DNA from: Terebella lapidaria
Lineage: Eukaryota; Annelida; Polychaeta; Terebellida; Terebellidae
Assembly: GCA_949152475.1 (NCBI GenBank)
Contig: OX424563.1
Coordinates: 283,001 to 347,000, forward strand
Direction: 5' to 3'
DNA: 64,000 bases
Positions 24,765 through 35,024 of the stretch are shown in pieces (position 1 is the first letter of the stretch; each line of letters begins with the position of its first letter). The translations under genes and the position numbers were made by a program. The notes below the pieces were generated by a model. That model made no database searches and had not been told where the DNA came from. It saw nothing but the letters and a program-made list of their open reading frames with translations.

Positions 24765-24892
24765 AGAAAATAAACTGATGGAAAATTCAATTGAATAGAA
24801 AATAAACTGATAGAAAATTCAATTAAATAGAAGATAAACTGATAGAAAATTCAATTGAATAGAAAATAAACTGATAGAAAATTCAATTGAAT
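24765..24892. repeat. 32-bp tandem repeat, four units
   Basis: The unit begins AGAAAATAAACTGATAGAAA and ends ATTCAATTGAAT. Four copies make exactly 128 bp with few differences. Confidence 0.9.
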
Positions 24893-25755
24893 CTCAAACG
24901 TTATGATAGCTACCAGACTAGTGTCAGATTCGCGTGTCAGTTTTCATAGCTTATTAGTAATTTGAAAGTAATTTGAAGCGATTGTCTGGCACAATGACGT
25001 CACGAGTCACCGTATTCTGGTGGGAACATGCGATACAGGGGCTAAATCTATGTATCATCAATATATATTGTATTTAACCTATAGTGAAGTTTTAACATAA
25101 CGAAAATAATAAATCATGTGGAAGAATTGTTTAGATCTGTACCAACATAAACTAAGAATTGTATGTCCATAAATCGTCGTGTGAATTGATCACCGCCTGT
25201 GTGCCCGAGTGTACAGGACTGACGGCTCTGGAAGCAGTGTAAGTGTTGTTTTTTGCATCCTGATTAATCATGATTAGGGGTTTCTCCACTGATTAAATCT
25301 CTTTTGTGTAATCTTTGCCTTTTGAAGAAAATAAACACTTACTTACTTACTTACTTACTTACTGGACGGTGCTGTGGCATTTACAGAAATACAATTGAAT
25401 TACATATGGGAGTCCCAAGCCTTTGAACTGTGTATTTACTTTCTGTACTCTACTGTTCAGCAGCATTGTGGGCCGCTATTGATCAGTTTGACGAGGAATA
25501 CCAAAGACATATTATGTCATTTAACTCCAGATGTGTAGATATATTTGCTGATATAGACAGATATTCACAAACAAACTTTTGTTCTCAAGAGGACGACAGT
25601 TAAACAGCTACAACATTGGCTCGTCGGTCTATTTGTACTGGTAAACCATAATTATTTAGAGAGCTTATGACATGCGCATATATCATATGACGTGACGTTG
25701 CACAACATCAACTAATGAGCTATATACTCATATAGCTCATTGTCATCAAATATAA
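24893..25755. other. Intergenic, with a (TTAC)n tail at 25338-25364
   Basis: A (TTAC)n microsatellite follows GAAGAAAATAAACAC. A run like this after an A-rich segment is typical of the 3' tail of a SINE or non-LTR retroelement on the plus strand. I could not delimit the element body, so only the tail is suggested. Confidence 0.4.
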
Positions 25756-26108
25756 CCTGACGTTTCACAACATCAAGCATAACGTGACCTTGTACAATAT
25801 CAAACATAACATGACGTTGTACAACATCAAACATAACGTGACGTTGTACAACATCAAACATAGTGTGACGCTGTAAAACATCAAACATAACGTGACTTTG
25901 TACAACATCAAACACAACGTGACGTTGTACAACATCAAACATTATATGACCTTGTACAACATCAAACATGACGTGATGTTGTACAACATCAAACATCAAC
26001 ATAAAGTGACGTTGTACAACATCAAACATTATGTGACCTCGTACATCAAACATGACATGATGTTGTACAACACCAAACATAACTTGACGTTGTACATCAA
26101 ACATAATT
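25756..26108. repeat. About 27-bp minisatellite, 12 to 14 units
   Basis: The core TTGTACAACATCAAACAT is followed by AACGTGACG or variants, repeated with some shortened units. It generates open frames on both strands that are not genes. Confidence 0.9.
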
Positions 26109-26287
26109 TGGTGAAAAAATCTGGTATCATGTTGTGAAAAACTACATATGTTTTTACATTCTTTATTTCTCAGACCGCAACTACAATACAGCTAACTACA
26201 CCACCACGAACTACACATTTTAATACTGTCTGACACGACTATATACGCAGATGTGTGCAATGCTTCAACATCATTCTGAACTGTGAC

Positions 26288-27010
26288 GGTCAGGCTGGAC
26301 TTTGCTTAGTTCCCGCCTACAGCTTGGTACTGGTCTATGCAAAAAAAGGCTACCGAAGGGCCTGAAAACGCGGGATTTTCGTGTTGGACCAATATCTCAT
26401 GAAATACACTTGATGCAGTGCGTGTGTGCCAGTAGATGTGTCAGAGCCATGAATTACCTTCATATCCATTCATTGGAACCATTTGGATGGTCTACAGGTG
26501 TATATATTTGGTATATTTCGAGTTTACATAGTCAATCTGGGAGATTTCTGGCAACTTCTGGCAACTTCATAAATCGGTGATATAACCATCATCATTAAAT
26601 GGGTATACATTGTTGCAAGTAATATTATTTACCTGAGATACCTGACCAAATCAACTTTCAGAGGCATATTTCACATCGAGGATAATATTTTCTCCAAAAA
26701 AACAATAATTATTTTTAAAAAATCATGCTGGAGAGCAGTGTGCTGACTCAGGTAAAGGTTGCCAGAAATCTCTGACACTTGGATATTAAACTGGAAAACA
26801 TATCAACTGTATCCAATGTAGACTACTCAAGATGTTTCCATACAATGGCTATGAGGGTCCCCCATGGCTTTGACACATTTACTGGCACATACACACTGAA
26901 TTTCACGAGATAGTGGCCCAACACGAAAATCCCGGGTTTTCAGGCCGTTCGGTGACCGTATTTTTGCATGGACTAGTACCAAGCTGTAAGCGGGCATCAA
27001 GCAAGGCTGG
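26288..27010. mobile_element. Foldback element, arms about 150 bp
   Basis: The left arm (TACAGCTTGGTACTGGTC, then AAACGCGGGATTTTCGTGTT) pairs with the right arm (AACACGAAAATCCCGGGTTT, then GTACCAAGCTGTAAGCGGG). The interior also has a shorter inverted pair around TTTCTGGCAAC and TTGCCAGAAATC. No coding sequence is seen. The size and structure fit a non-autonomous foldback transposon. Confidence 0.7.
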
Positions 27011-27434
27011 ACTACAAATCTCCAGATGACCTCTCACAACCGAGATGAAAGTCAGGGAGCTTAGTCTCCCCAAACACCTTGATTGAACAAATTGGGCTAC
27101 ATGCATAATTTTCCGAGTTTTTAAGGAGCCAAGCTGAGCTCAGTTTACGTCGGCCATTCTGAATGAATGAAACAACCAGGCAACGGTCAACCTGGTTTTG
27201 TTGGCTGAGGTATCGAATGGTGTCAATAAAATCCAGATTTGATCATTATTTCATAAAAAAATCCTAGATCTCTATAATTACTGGACTTCGAATTTGACGG
27301 TCCCTCGAGAAATTAGCATGTGATGGCTTTATCCACCTCCAGTCCCAAAATGGTGCTTGCATTTTGAACAACTACCTCACTGAGCCCGAAGACTACTTAT
27401 GGTGGTATCAATAACGTCGTGATATTTGTGTCCG

Positions 27435-27440
27435 TTTATT
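27435..27440 (-). terminator. Candidate poly(A) signal AATAAA for the orphan receptor gene
   Basis: AATAAA on the minus strand lies 46 bases beyond the TAG stop at 27486-27488. Confidence 0.5.
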
Positions 27441-27485
27441 TACACACTGATGTACGTGTGTGCATGAGTACTCGGACGACTCCAG

Positions 27486-28949
27486 CTAAACTGATGTCAT
27501 ACTGAATGCCTTTCGTGGACTTGGCAGAGCACAGTTGTCTCCAGTTTGACCATGCTGTTGATTGAGACACGCCAGTTGATCCTCGGTGGAATAGGACACT
27601 GAGCGGGACTGGTCGAGTTGCATCCATGGTTCCTGGTCCAGGCTGGAGTTCCCTGGGCTTGTGTGGTTCCTAGTGGGCTGCTGGTCCGGTCGAATGAGTA
27701 GAGGGTCTGTGTGGTTCCTAGGGGACTGCTGGTCCGGTCGAATGAGTAGAGGGTCTGTGTGGTTCCTAGGCGACTGTTGATCAGGCCGATTCAGTAGAGG
27801 GTCTGTGTGGTTATGTGCAGATGGGTCCCGGTCGGACGGTGCTGGGGCAGGCGGCACACGTCTCTGAGGCTTGTAACGGCGGCGACAGCAGCAGGCCAGG
27901 AGTGACCAGATCTGGGTTCGCAGACTCTGACAACAACCCAACAGCACTAGGAACTTGGTGCTCAGGTGAAGATAGAGCAGCTGGTTAGACAAACTCTCTG
28001 CCAGTAGCCGTTTGGATTCCAGCCGAAAGCTGTAACTGACCAGGAATTGGAGGAGGTACTTGAACATGTCACAGGCCATTTTTGGCAGGAGCAGGAAGAG
28101 GTGCGCGAGACACAATGCCAGGAAAGCAAGCTGCAACTCTCTGGCGGCCACAGAGTCTATGGAGTACGCCTTCCATGTGTTCTCCAGCTGTCGCAGGTTG
28201 TCCTTCCGCTTGACCCTGACAGTCATCTGGGTCACAGTGCAGGCAAACGTTACGAAGTACGGCAGGAAATCGGCCACGACGAAGTCGATGATGGGCCAGA
28301 CAATGTGGCGGAAAGTGTCACTGCGCTGATTGCTACGCTGGCGCCTCATGCTGCACACATTGCCGCTGCTGGGGCTGTTGTCGAGAGCCGAGATCGTGAA
28401 TGTCCAGAAGGCATGGACATTGACGCAGACAAGCAACACGAGGATCAGGAGTATGGCCGCTCGAGCGCGTTCCATCCGACAAAAACGCATCAGTCTGGCG
28501 GGGTGCGTGAGGACCAGGGTCGTCTCAACAGACATGGCTGCCGTCATCCACAGACTGAGATGCAAGGCCAGCTGTCGCACGAAAGGCCAGATTTTACACA
28601 GGCTCTTGTTCGTCAGCATGGCCAGCTCCGCCACGTCGACGTGTGCCACACTCTCCAGCCATGCGTTACCACAGAACATGTAGAGCACCACCAGGTCTGT
28701 CACCATGGATACGAGGACGTAGAGACACGTGGAGAGCACCTTGCTGACAAGGCGTGCCATGACGACAGCAGTGAGTACGGTGCCGACGGTTCCTAAGGTC
28801 AGCAGGAGCGGAGGAAGGTAGACGGTGAGCTGCTCACTGACAGCTTTCTCCGGGAAGTAGAGGCCGCGTTCAGCCTCATACTGGAGCCATTCGTCCGGGT
28901 CTCTCTCGTCGAGCCACTCCTCCCCGGGGGCTGCCACAGACTCCTGCAT
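27486..28949 (-). CDS. Divergent orphan rhodopsin-class GPCR (487 residues, single coding exon)
   Basis: The protein has seven hydrophobic segments (about residues 42-66, 72-94, 118-142, 163-187, 216-240, 271-300 and 323-352), so it should be a plasma membrane receptor. Family signs are the TM2 Asp (D85), cysteines C118 and C199 placed for the TM3-EL2 disulfide, and a TM3 ending in SVETTL where the DRY motif belongs. TM1 lacks the usual GN, TM6 lacks CWxP and TM7 has STKFLVL where NPxxY is expected. The layout recalls the many orphan peptide-receptor-like proteins of lophotrochozoans, but I cannot name a ligand. The tail carries three to four 16-residue repeats starting NHTDPLL. The ATG at 28949 is chosen because it is the first in the frame and gives a complete N-terminus. 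Confidence 0.82.
   Translation of the reverse strand: MQESVAAPGEEWLDERDPDEWLQYEAERGLYFPEKAVSEQLTVYLPPLLLTLGTVGTVLTAVVMARLVSKVLSTCLYVLVSMVTDLVVLYMFCGNAWLESVAHVDVAELAMLTNKSLCKIWPFVRQLALHLSLWMTAAMSVETTLVLTHPARLMRFCRMERARAAILLILVLLVCVNVHAFWTFTISALDNSPSSGNVCSMRRQRSNQRSDTFRHIVWPIIDFVVADFLPYFVTFACTVTQMTVRVKRKDNLRQLENTWKAYSIDSVAARELQLAFLALCLAHLFLLLPKMACDMFKYLLQFLVSYSFRLESKRLLAESLSNQLLYLHLSTKFLVLLGCCQSLRTQIWSLLACCCRRRYKPQRRVPPAPAPSDRDPSAHNHTDPLLNRPDQQSPRNHTDPLLIRPDQQSPRNHTDPLLIRPDQQPTRNHTSPGNSSLDQEPWMQLDQSRSVSYSTEDQLACLNQQHGQTGDNCALPSPRKAFSMTSV
27661..27816 (-). repeat. 48-bp tandem repeat inside the orphan receptor coding region
   Basis: Three full units and a partial unit encode NHTDPLLIRPDQQSPR with minor changes in the cytoplasmic tail. 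The length of 48 bp preserves the reading frame. Confidence 0.88.
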
Positions 28950-28982
28950 CCTAACGTGTCAGATATACACACTGTCACAGGC

Positions 28983-29018
28983 TCACTCCTCCGGGGGGCC
29001 TGTCATAGATTCCTGCAT
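28983..29018 (-). other. Upstream ORF 2 (11 codons plus stop)
   Basis: It encodes MQESMTGPPEE and then TGA, closely matching the receptor N-terminus MQESVAAPGEE. If the segment is in the 5' UTR it would be read before the receptor start. Translation is not shown. Confidence 0.6.
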
Positions 29019-29045
29019 CGTCACGTGTCAAATATACAAACAGGC

Positions 29046-29081
29046 TCACTCCTCCCCGGGGCCTGTCACAGGCTCCTGCAT
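29046..29081 (-). other. Upstream ORF 1 (11 codons plus stop)
   Basis: It encodes MQEPVTGPGEE and then TGA, 63 bp upstream of the other small frame and identical to it in length. Its status as 5' UTR depends on an unknown transcription start. Confidence 0.6.
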
Positions 29082-29110
29082 CGTCACCTATCAGATATAC
29101 GCACTGTCAG

Positions 29111-30326
29111 AGGCTTGATAATATCAAGTTGATATATACCCTCGGTCATATCTCAATTTTATTTGATGTTCGTCAACATTCGTCTACATTTTTTATCTTT
29201 ACGTTTTACATCTTTACATCCTTTATAAACAAATGTTTATTGACATTTTTAACAAATATTTCAGAAAATTACAAGCAAGCATTTATATTGATTGGAATCA
29301 GGGAAAACCATTCTCTGGTAATCTGAGACGCTGATGTACGACATTCCAGAACAATATCATGAATGACTGATGACTGAAGCTGTTAATATACTCACTGATA
29401 GCGTAATCTTGGTCTCAATACTTGATCTACATTGTCATCTCGCAAACAATGAGAAGATTTGTCCGGTTTGTGTGCGATGGCGGGTCGTGTTGCCACGTTC
29501 AAGGTTGTCAGGACGTCTCCATCAACACCGACTCCGTTCTCCTCGTGTCCTGCCGAGTTATAAGTGTCAGAATCTGTGCAAGGTACGTGGAGTCATGCCA
29601 AGATACCAGGACAACAATATGTCCGTGTTTGGTGATACAACAACAACGGTATCCAGACCGATCTGAGGTCTGACTCGAGACAGCGGCCGAGTAGAGAGAG
29701 AGGGTTCGTGATTCCTTGTGCGGGGGCCTTGAGGGTCGGAGCAGCAGACCGCATACAGGGAGACAGAGAGGGAGACGGAGGGAGAGGGGGGTGGGGACGT
29801 GTGGGGACGAGAGCCATCGATCGGGGAGAGCGGGAGGCTGACAGACATCTCGGGTACAGCGGCAGGAGAGGAGAGGAGAGGAGAGGAGCGGCGGGGAGGA
29901 GCGAGGGTGTGTACATAGCGCGGTGGACGGACGGGTGATACGGCCACGATACAGGCTCAGAGACACTGCCGCCATCACTTAGATATGTGGCCGGGACAAT
30001 GACGGCAACCCTCAATACCCCATCCCGTCTACAGAACGACATCTTCTCACCCTATCTCCTCACCAATAACTTCTGTATGACACGGCCGAGCCAGGCATTG
30101 CTGGAAGGGTATCGAGTCTATAGATGATATCGGTGTTCGCGGGAATCGCTTGTCTATCGGGAGATGCGGGATGTCGAGACTGACAGACCTTGCCAAGTTG
30201 ATGCTGAATTAGCTAAGCATATTTGTGATATTGTAAAACAACGAATACTGTTTAGTCTTGATGAAAAACTGATGTTAGGCAAATACCCGATATTCATATT
30301 ACACTCTCATGCAGTCACTCAATAGA
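29111..30326. other. Intergenic, GA-rich in part
   Basis: A purine-rich stretch with GGAGA repeats lies at about 29690-29900, and it keeps frames open on both strands without any family motif. No gene is supported. Confidence 0.5.
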
Positions 30327-30356
30327 GTAATAATAATAATAATAATAATAATAATC
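30327..30356. repeat. (TAA)n microsatellite
   Basis: Nine to ten TAA repeats adjoin the GGGGTATGTC end of the following element. A related element at 31879-32097 also borders an AAT-type microsatellite (32103-32140) at its other end. Confidence 0.95.
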
Positions 30357-30900
30357 GGGGTATGTCTGACTTTACCCCCATGGGGTAAATGCGACACGCA
30401 TCATCTTCTTAAACTATAGTTTAATAAGGAAAGGCTTGTATTTCATTTCATTATCAAGCCTGTTCTTAAACTATAGTTTATTAAGGAAAAGCCTGTATTT
30501 CATTTTATTATTATAGTGTTCTTAAACTATAACGGCCGACACGGCCAGACACTATAATCATCTTCTTAAACTATAGTTTAATAAGGAAAAGCCTGTATTT
30601 CATTTTATTATCAAGCCTGTTCTTAAACTATAACGGCCGACACGGACAAACACTATAATCATCTTCTTAAACTATAGTTTAATAAGGAAAAGCCTGTATT
30701 TCATTTTATTATCATTTTAGCTTCACATTTTTACAAATACATCTTTTTAATACTAGACTAGTTTAATAAGGAAAAGCCTGTATTTCATTTTATTATTATA
30801 GTGTTCTTAAACTATAACGGCCGACACGGCCAAACACTATAATCATCTTCTTAAACTATAGTTTAATAAGGAAAAGCCTGTATTTTATTTTTATTATCAT
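30357..30900. mobile_element. GGGGTATGTC-family element with internal tandem expansion
   Basis: The left end GGGGTATGTCTGACTTTACC matches the end of the short element at 31879. Internally, TCTTCTTAAACTATAGTTTA, then ATAAGGAAAAGCCTGTATTT, is repeated about six times, alternating with TAACGGCCGACACGGCC. TTAAACTATAGTTTAA is a perfect palindrome. No opposite terminus is seen within this copy, so it may be truncated. Confidence 0.6.
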
Positions 30901-31878
30901 AAATCATAATAAACAAGAAAATGCAGCTAACTGCGAGAGAAGACATTAGAGCTCGAGCACGTCATCAGTACCACGACAGCTGAATGTATCTTACACAACG
31001 TTACCCTCTCTCCTCCCCCCCCCCCCCCCTCAAAAAACGAAACAAAACAAAACAAAAAAATAAACAGAAGCTATCATTTCCTTCCCCTACATGATTCCAA
31101 TTCATTTTCGTATATTAGGATGAAAAATATGGCCTACTTCATTCATATTCCTAATAAGTAAACATTTATTTTAAAATCGATCAATGGAACAGATACGCCT
31201 GCTAAAATGATTTGGAACCTCATTAAGATATCCCAAAAAACATTGGAAACTATGAGGAATATCTGCATCTGATATCATCAGATATAGCCTAACACATGCC
31301 ATTACTGGGCAAATTAATAGACCAGTTTAAAATAAAAAGGCTTCGCAACCCAGCACGGAACATCAGCTTAATTGTCATGTGATGAAATACGTCAAATTAC
31401 GGTAAATGTAACCGTGGCATTGCAGACGAATCGTTGTGTTTACTTCATAATGCCAAAGATGCCCACACGCAGATGCCCACATGCATGTATGCATTCACGA
31501 ATTGCTGAACAGAAAATTGTGTTCCAAAATACGCGTGATTGTGGTGAAATTTGCTTTGCATTCTGGGAACGTCAATTTCCACCGGCTCCGCCATTTTGGA
31601 ACGTTTTTAGATAATTTGAACATTTTACGTAATTTTCTCAAACCTAACACATCGATTTATGCCTAATATATCTGTGGAATAGTCAAAGTTTCCCATCAAT
31701 TCGAGAGATTTTATGTCAAGGACGAAGAAAATCCTCATTTGGAGTAGGTGTCTAAACGTTTACATGCCAAAACGAGCGTCGATAGGCTGGCATGAAACCT
31801 CCATAAAAAGTCAGCACATAGACATGTAGAGGGTTGGGGGCTTCGCATGTGTGTATGAGAAGAATAAGAATAAATATG
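30901..31878. other. Intergenic, with a poly-C tract
   Basis: A C-run lies at about 31016-31030. Small frames at 31372-31666 have no motif. No gene is supported. Confidence 0.45.
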
Positions 31879-32097
31879 GGGGTATGTCCGACTTTGGTCG
31901 CACTTGCCCCTTGGGGTAAGTGAGACTCACATCTTCTTAAACCATAGTTTAATAAGGAAATGCCTGTATTCCATTTTATTATCATTTTAGCTTCACGCCG
32001 TCACAAACCCCGACCACCAGCCCTACTAGGACACCCAGGCCCATAGAAATGAATCCCACTATTTTAGTGGTGTTACTAAGTAAGCACGACATACCCC
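31879..32097. mobile_element. Short MITE with GGGGTATGTC termini (219 bp)
   Basis: The ends GGGGTATGTC and GACATACCCC are exact inverse complements. The interior carries one copy of the CTTCTTAAACCATAGTTTAA segment that is expanded in the element at 30357. Confidence 0.75.
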
Positions 32098-32140
32098 ATA
32101 ATTGATAATAATAATAATAATAAAAATAATAATAATAATA

Positions 32141-32689
32141 CAAAGGGAATACAGAGTGAAACTTTCATAGCATCTGATACAAGTCAAGACAAGTCCGCCC
32201 CGTAACCCTGGCAACAGCAGATGTCTGTGGCAACAAATAACACACGTCATCCGGCATCCTAACTTCATCAACTTGGGAAACAATTAACATACATTTGTAA
32301 CACGGGTGCTTTCAGCTTTCAGCTCACATGTCACTCTTGAGATTGTTGTAATTCCAGTGTGCAAATTGTCAAATTGATCCTTAGCCTTGTTTTGTAAGAC
32401 CATAAATACACATTCAAATTGTTGAGGTCAAACACTATAATATTTTGTTAAAAAGGCACAACCCTAAGTTAGTGCATGCAATATAATCTGCGGTCAAGTT
32501 TAAGAACTTACAAAGCCGTGTCATTCCATATGACTTCTACACGGATGGAGGGATTTATTTCTTGTTGTGAGCCCTCAGGATAATCCACGAAAGTGCACGC
32601 ACCTGTTTTGTGTGGTGTGTGTACTGTATGCTCATCATTTCCATAGCGGTCTGAAGCAGATCGGGATACATGTATTAGCTTCCTCATCA
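32141..32689. other. Intergenic, no gene seen
   Basis: Non-repetitive AT-rich sequence. I see no exon or element in it. Confidence 0.45.
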
Positions 32690-32835
32690 CAACTGTAATC
32701 CTCACCCAGAACCACGTTTAATGTCCTCTCCGGGCCGAAGCAGCAGAATTCGCCAGTGAACGATTCCTGGGATCGAACCAGGAACCATTTTTTGTGTGTG
32801 AAGCGAATGCTCTACCACTGAATAACTTACAAGCG
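32690..32835 (-). mobile_element. tRNA-derived SINE
   Basis: On the minus strand the head has CAGTGGTAGAGC (A-box region, plus-strand 32809-32820) and GGTTCGATCCC (B box, 32769-32779), so an RNA polymerase III promoter is present. The acceptor and anticodon stems do not pair: the sequence after GCATTCGCTT is CACACACAAAAAATGG. The body continues with GGCCCGGAGAGGACATTAAA. This makes a SINE more likely than a tRNA gene. Confidence 0.6.
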
Positions 32836-33052
32836 ATGATAAAATATATGTAACACAATTACACCACACTGACAATGAACACGTAAATGGACACAGCAAC
32901 ATACCGAGAACATGGCGGCCATCAGGAGAATCGAAGTAATGTTTACTGTTGTGTTTCCTTTTGAGGGCATGCAGTTGTCATCACACGGGTATTTCAGAAG
33001 TTGTATATTTTCAACAGTCTTTCCTTGATCTAGTGTCCAGATAGGGCTAAGA

Positions 33053-34208
33053 TAGGTTACCGGACAATTTTGGTTTTAAGCATTGCAAGTGACATGACTT
33101 TAAGATTTCCCAGTCAAGGTCATCTTTGTGAATTTCAATGTCTCCATTAGGTATGCTGCATATGAGTTCACATATGTTCATAATACAAACATTAAATCTT
33201 TATCAACAAGTATTTCATTAGTAGAGGCCAATTTAAGATTTTGAGATTTGCCCTTCAAGGTCGTTTGAGGTCAAAGTCAAGGTCACCAAAAGATGTGGCA
33301 TATATACATGAATTTTTATAGGCTTATACACAATCCTAACCTGTATGTGCAAAAGTTTAAGCTTCAGAGGCTACTTTACAGATTTCAAGTCAGATATTTA
33401 GCACTCAAGGTCATCCAAGGTCAAGATCAAGGTCATCATTAGTTGTTCCATATATGACTTCCTATATGTTCATAATACAAACTGAAGCTCTATCTACTTG
33501 CATTTCATCTGTACATGTAAATTTGGGAATTTTTTTTACCCCAAAATGGCTGTTTTGACCTTTCAATGTCATCAAAGGTCAAATTCAAGGTCACCATACA
33601 AGTCGCCATATATGACTTCCCATTTGAAAGTGCCAATTTCTAAGCTCTATCTTCAGGCGTTCTGTGAGTACAGTTCTGCCAGCTCTCATTACGAAGGAAA
33701 AAATTGCCAAAAATTTTTTTCAAAGGGTGAATTTTTTTCCCCCCTGGAAATGGCCCAAAATGGATAATAATGCGATTTGGGGTGAAAAATTTCTTTTTCG
33801 CCGACTCGTCAAAAATTCAAATGGCAGCCACACACAGACCGGCGATTCAAGGGCAAACAAACTTATACACTTCACAGAGGTCCATAAGGGGAATCTTTTG
33901 AAATAAAAATCTCAAAGCTGGCTTAACAGCTTTTGAGAAAAGACAGACGAGGTCCAAAATTGGGCATTTTTCAACGAAAATGGCCGCCATTTTGAGGAAA
34001 ATCCGAAAATCAAAAAACGGAAAAAACACTTCCCTGGAAATATTTTTAGCTATTTTTGTGCGAAATTTCAGAAAGATTCGACCGTAAACTTTAAAGATAA
34101 AATTGTGGATGGACGACGGACGACAGACGACGGACGGGCGGACGGCTAGACGGACGCCGGACACAACGCCATGCCAATAGGTTATCGGACCATAGGTCCG
34201 GTAACCTA
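33053..34208. mobile_element. TAGGTTACCGGAC-family element
   Basis: It starts GATAGGTTACCGGACAATTT and ends GGTCCGGTAACCTA, so the termini are inverted repeats. The interior has CAAGGTCA-rich segments, AAAATGGCTGTTTTGACC, AAATGGCCGCCATTTTG and a terminal ACGACGGACGACAG-type stretch, in the same order as the element at 37529-38542. Short frames shared by the two copies follow the shared repeat and are not a conserved protein. Confidence 0.75.
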
Positions 34209-34336
34209 AAAAACTAAAAAATAACCTCCTCTTGAAATATTTTTAGGCATTTTTTGCAAAAAAATTCAGGAAAATCCGCCAGTGATATTTTGCTCCTACG
34301 AAGGTGGGAAGGTGTGTATGCGTACTACTAATGGAT

Positions 34337-35024
34337 TCAGCGACTGTCAGCCTGTTCATGAGGATCCAGTTCTATTCCTGTAGGCTCGGTACCACCCCGA
34401 GTGCTGCAGCTCGTGTCCCGACCAGAACTGTGCCCCAGTGTGACTGCAGTGCTCTTGTCCTTGCTGACATCCCCGCCGCCAGAGGTCAGGTGAGAGCCCC
34501 TGCCAGCCTGACACGGATCCGGATCAGTCACCGACTCCGCCGGGAACTGAATGTCATAGAGCACCTGTTCGATCCTGACCCTGGCTAGCTGCTTCTTCCG
34601 TGGAGGCAGTGAACGCAAAGTGGAGGCGACATAGCTGCCATACAGCTCGTCCGTGTCGGGCCGGGAGGTCTGCGGCCCAAGAGATGACTGGTACAGACTG
34701 ACAGGTGTGGCTCGGTACAGACCCTCGGGTGTGTGAGAGGCGGGCGGCCGCGGCTCGTACTCCACGTCCGACCCGTACTCCTGCTTGACACAGACCGGCC
34801 CCGGCGGCAAGGCATTCACACGGCGGCGTTTGTAGGCTGGAGAGAAGTCGTCCGCACTCGCATCCACAAAGTCCTCCTGAGCTATGTGGATCCCGTCCTC
34901 CGCGGTGTGTATGCCATCTAGCAAGGACGAGATGACGTGATATCCCTCGGTGTCGTACTGCTGTTCCGGCTCTCGACTGTCCGCGTCCTGCTCCCCCTCC
35001 ACCGGGAACGAGCTGCCCTCCGCC
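34337..35024 (-). CDS. MADF-BESS gene exon 3 (BESS motif and C-terminus)
   Basis: It follows an ACTCTGTCCCAG acceptor and completes an Ala codon. It encodes the acidic linker, basic patch, BESS motif and a Ser/Thr/Gly-rich C-terminus, ending at TGA 34337-34339. Confidence 0.88.

Larger units (their letters stand above)
28936..29110 (-). repeat. Triplicated start-codon region of the orphan receptor (63-69 bp units)
   Basis: The segment around the receptor ATG (TCCTCCCC, then TCCTGCATC and CACGTGTCAGATATAC on the plus strand) appears three times in tandem, and each copy retains an ATG followed by CAG GA. Only the copy at 28949 leads into the receptor frame; the two upstream copies stop after 11 codons. 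Confidence 0.88.

Noticed and set aside
29508..30042. Overlapping Pro/Ser-rich frames of 120-156 residues
   Set aside because: They read through a GA-rich low-complexity stretch, in three frames at once, with no family motif.
32690..32835. Functional tRNA gene
   Set aside because: A and B boxes are present but the acceptor and anticodon stems do not form, and the sequence continues into a SINE-like body.
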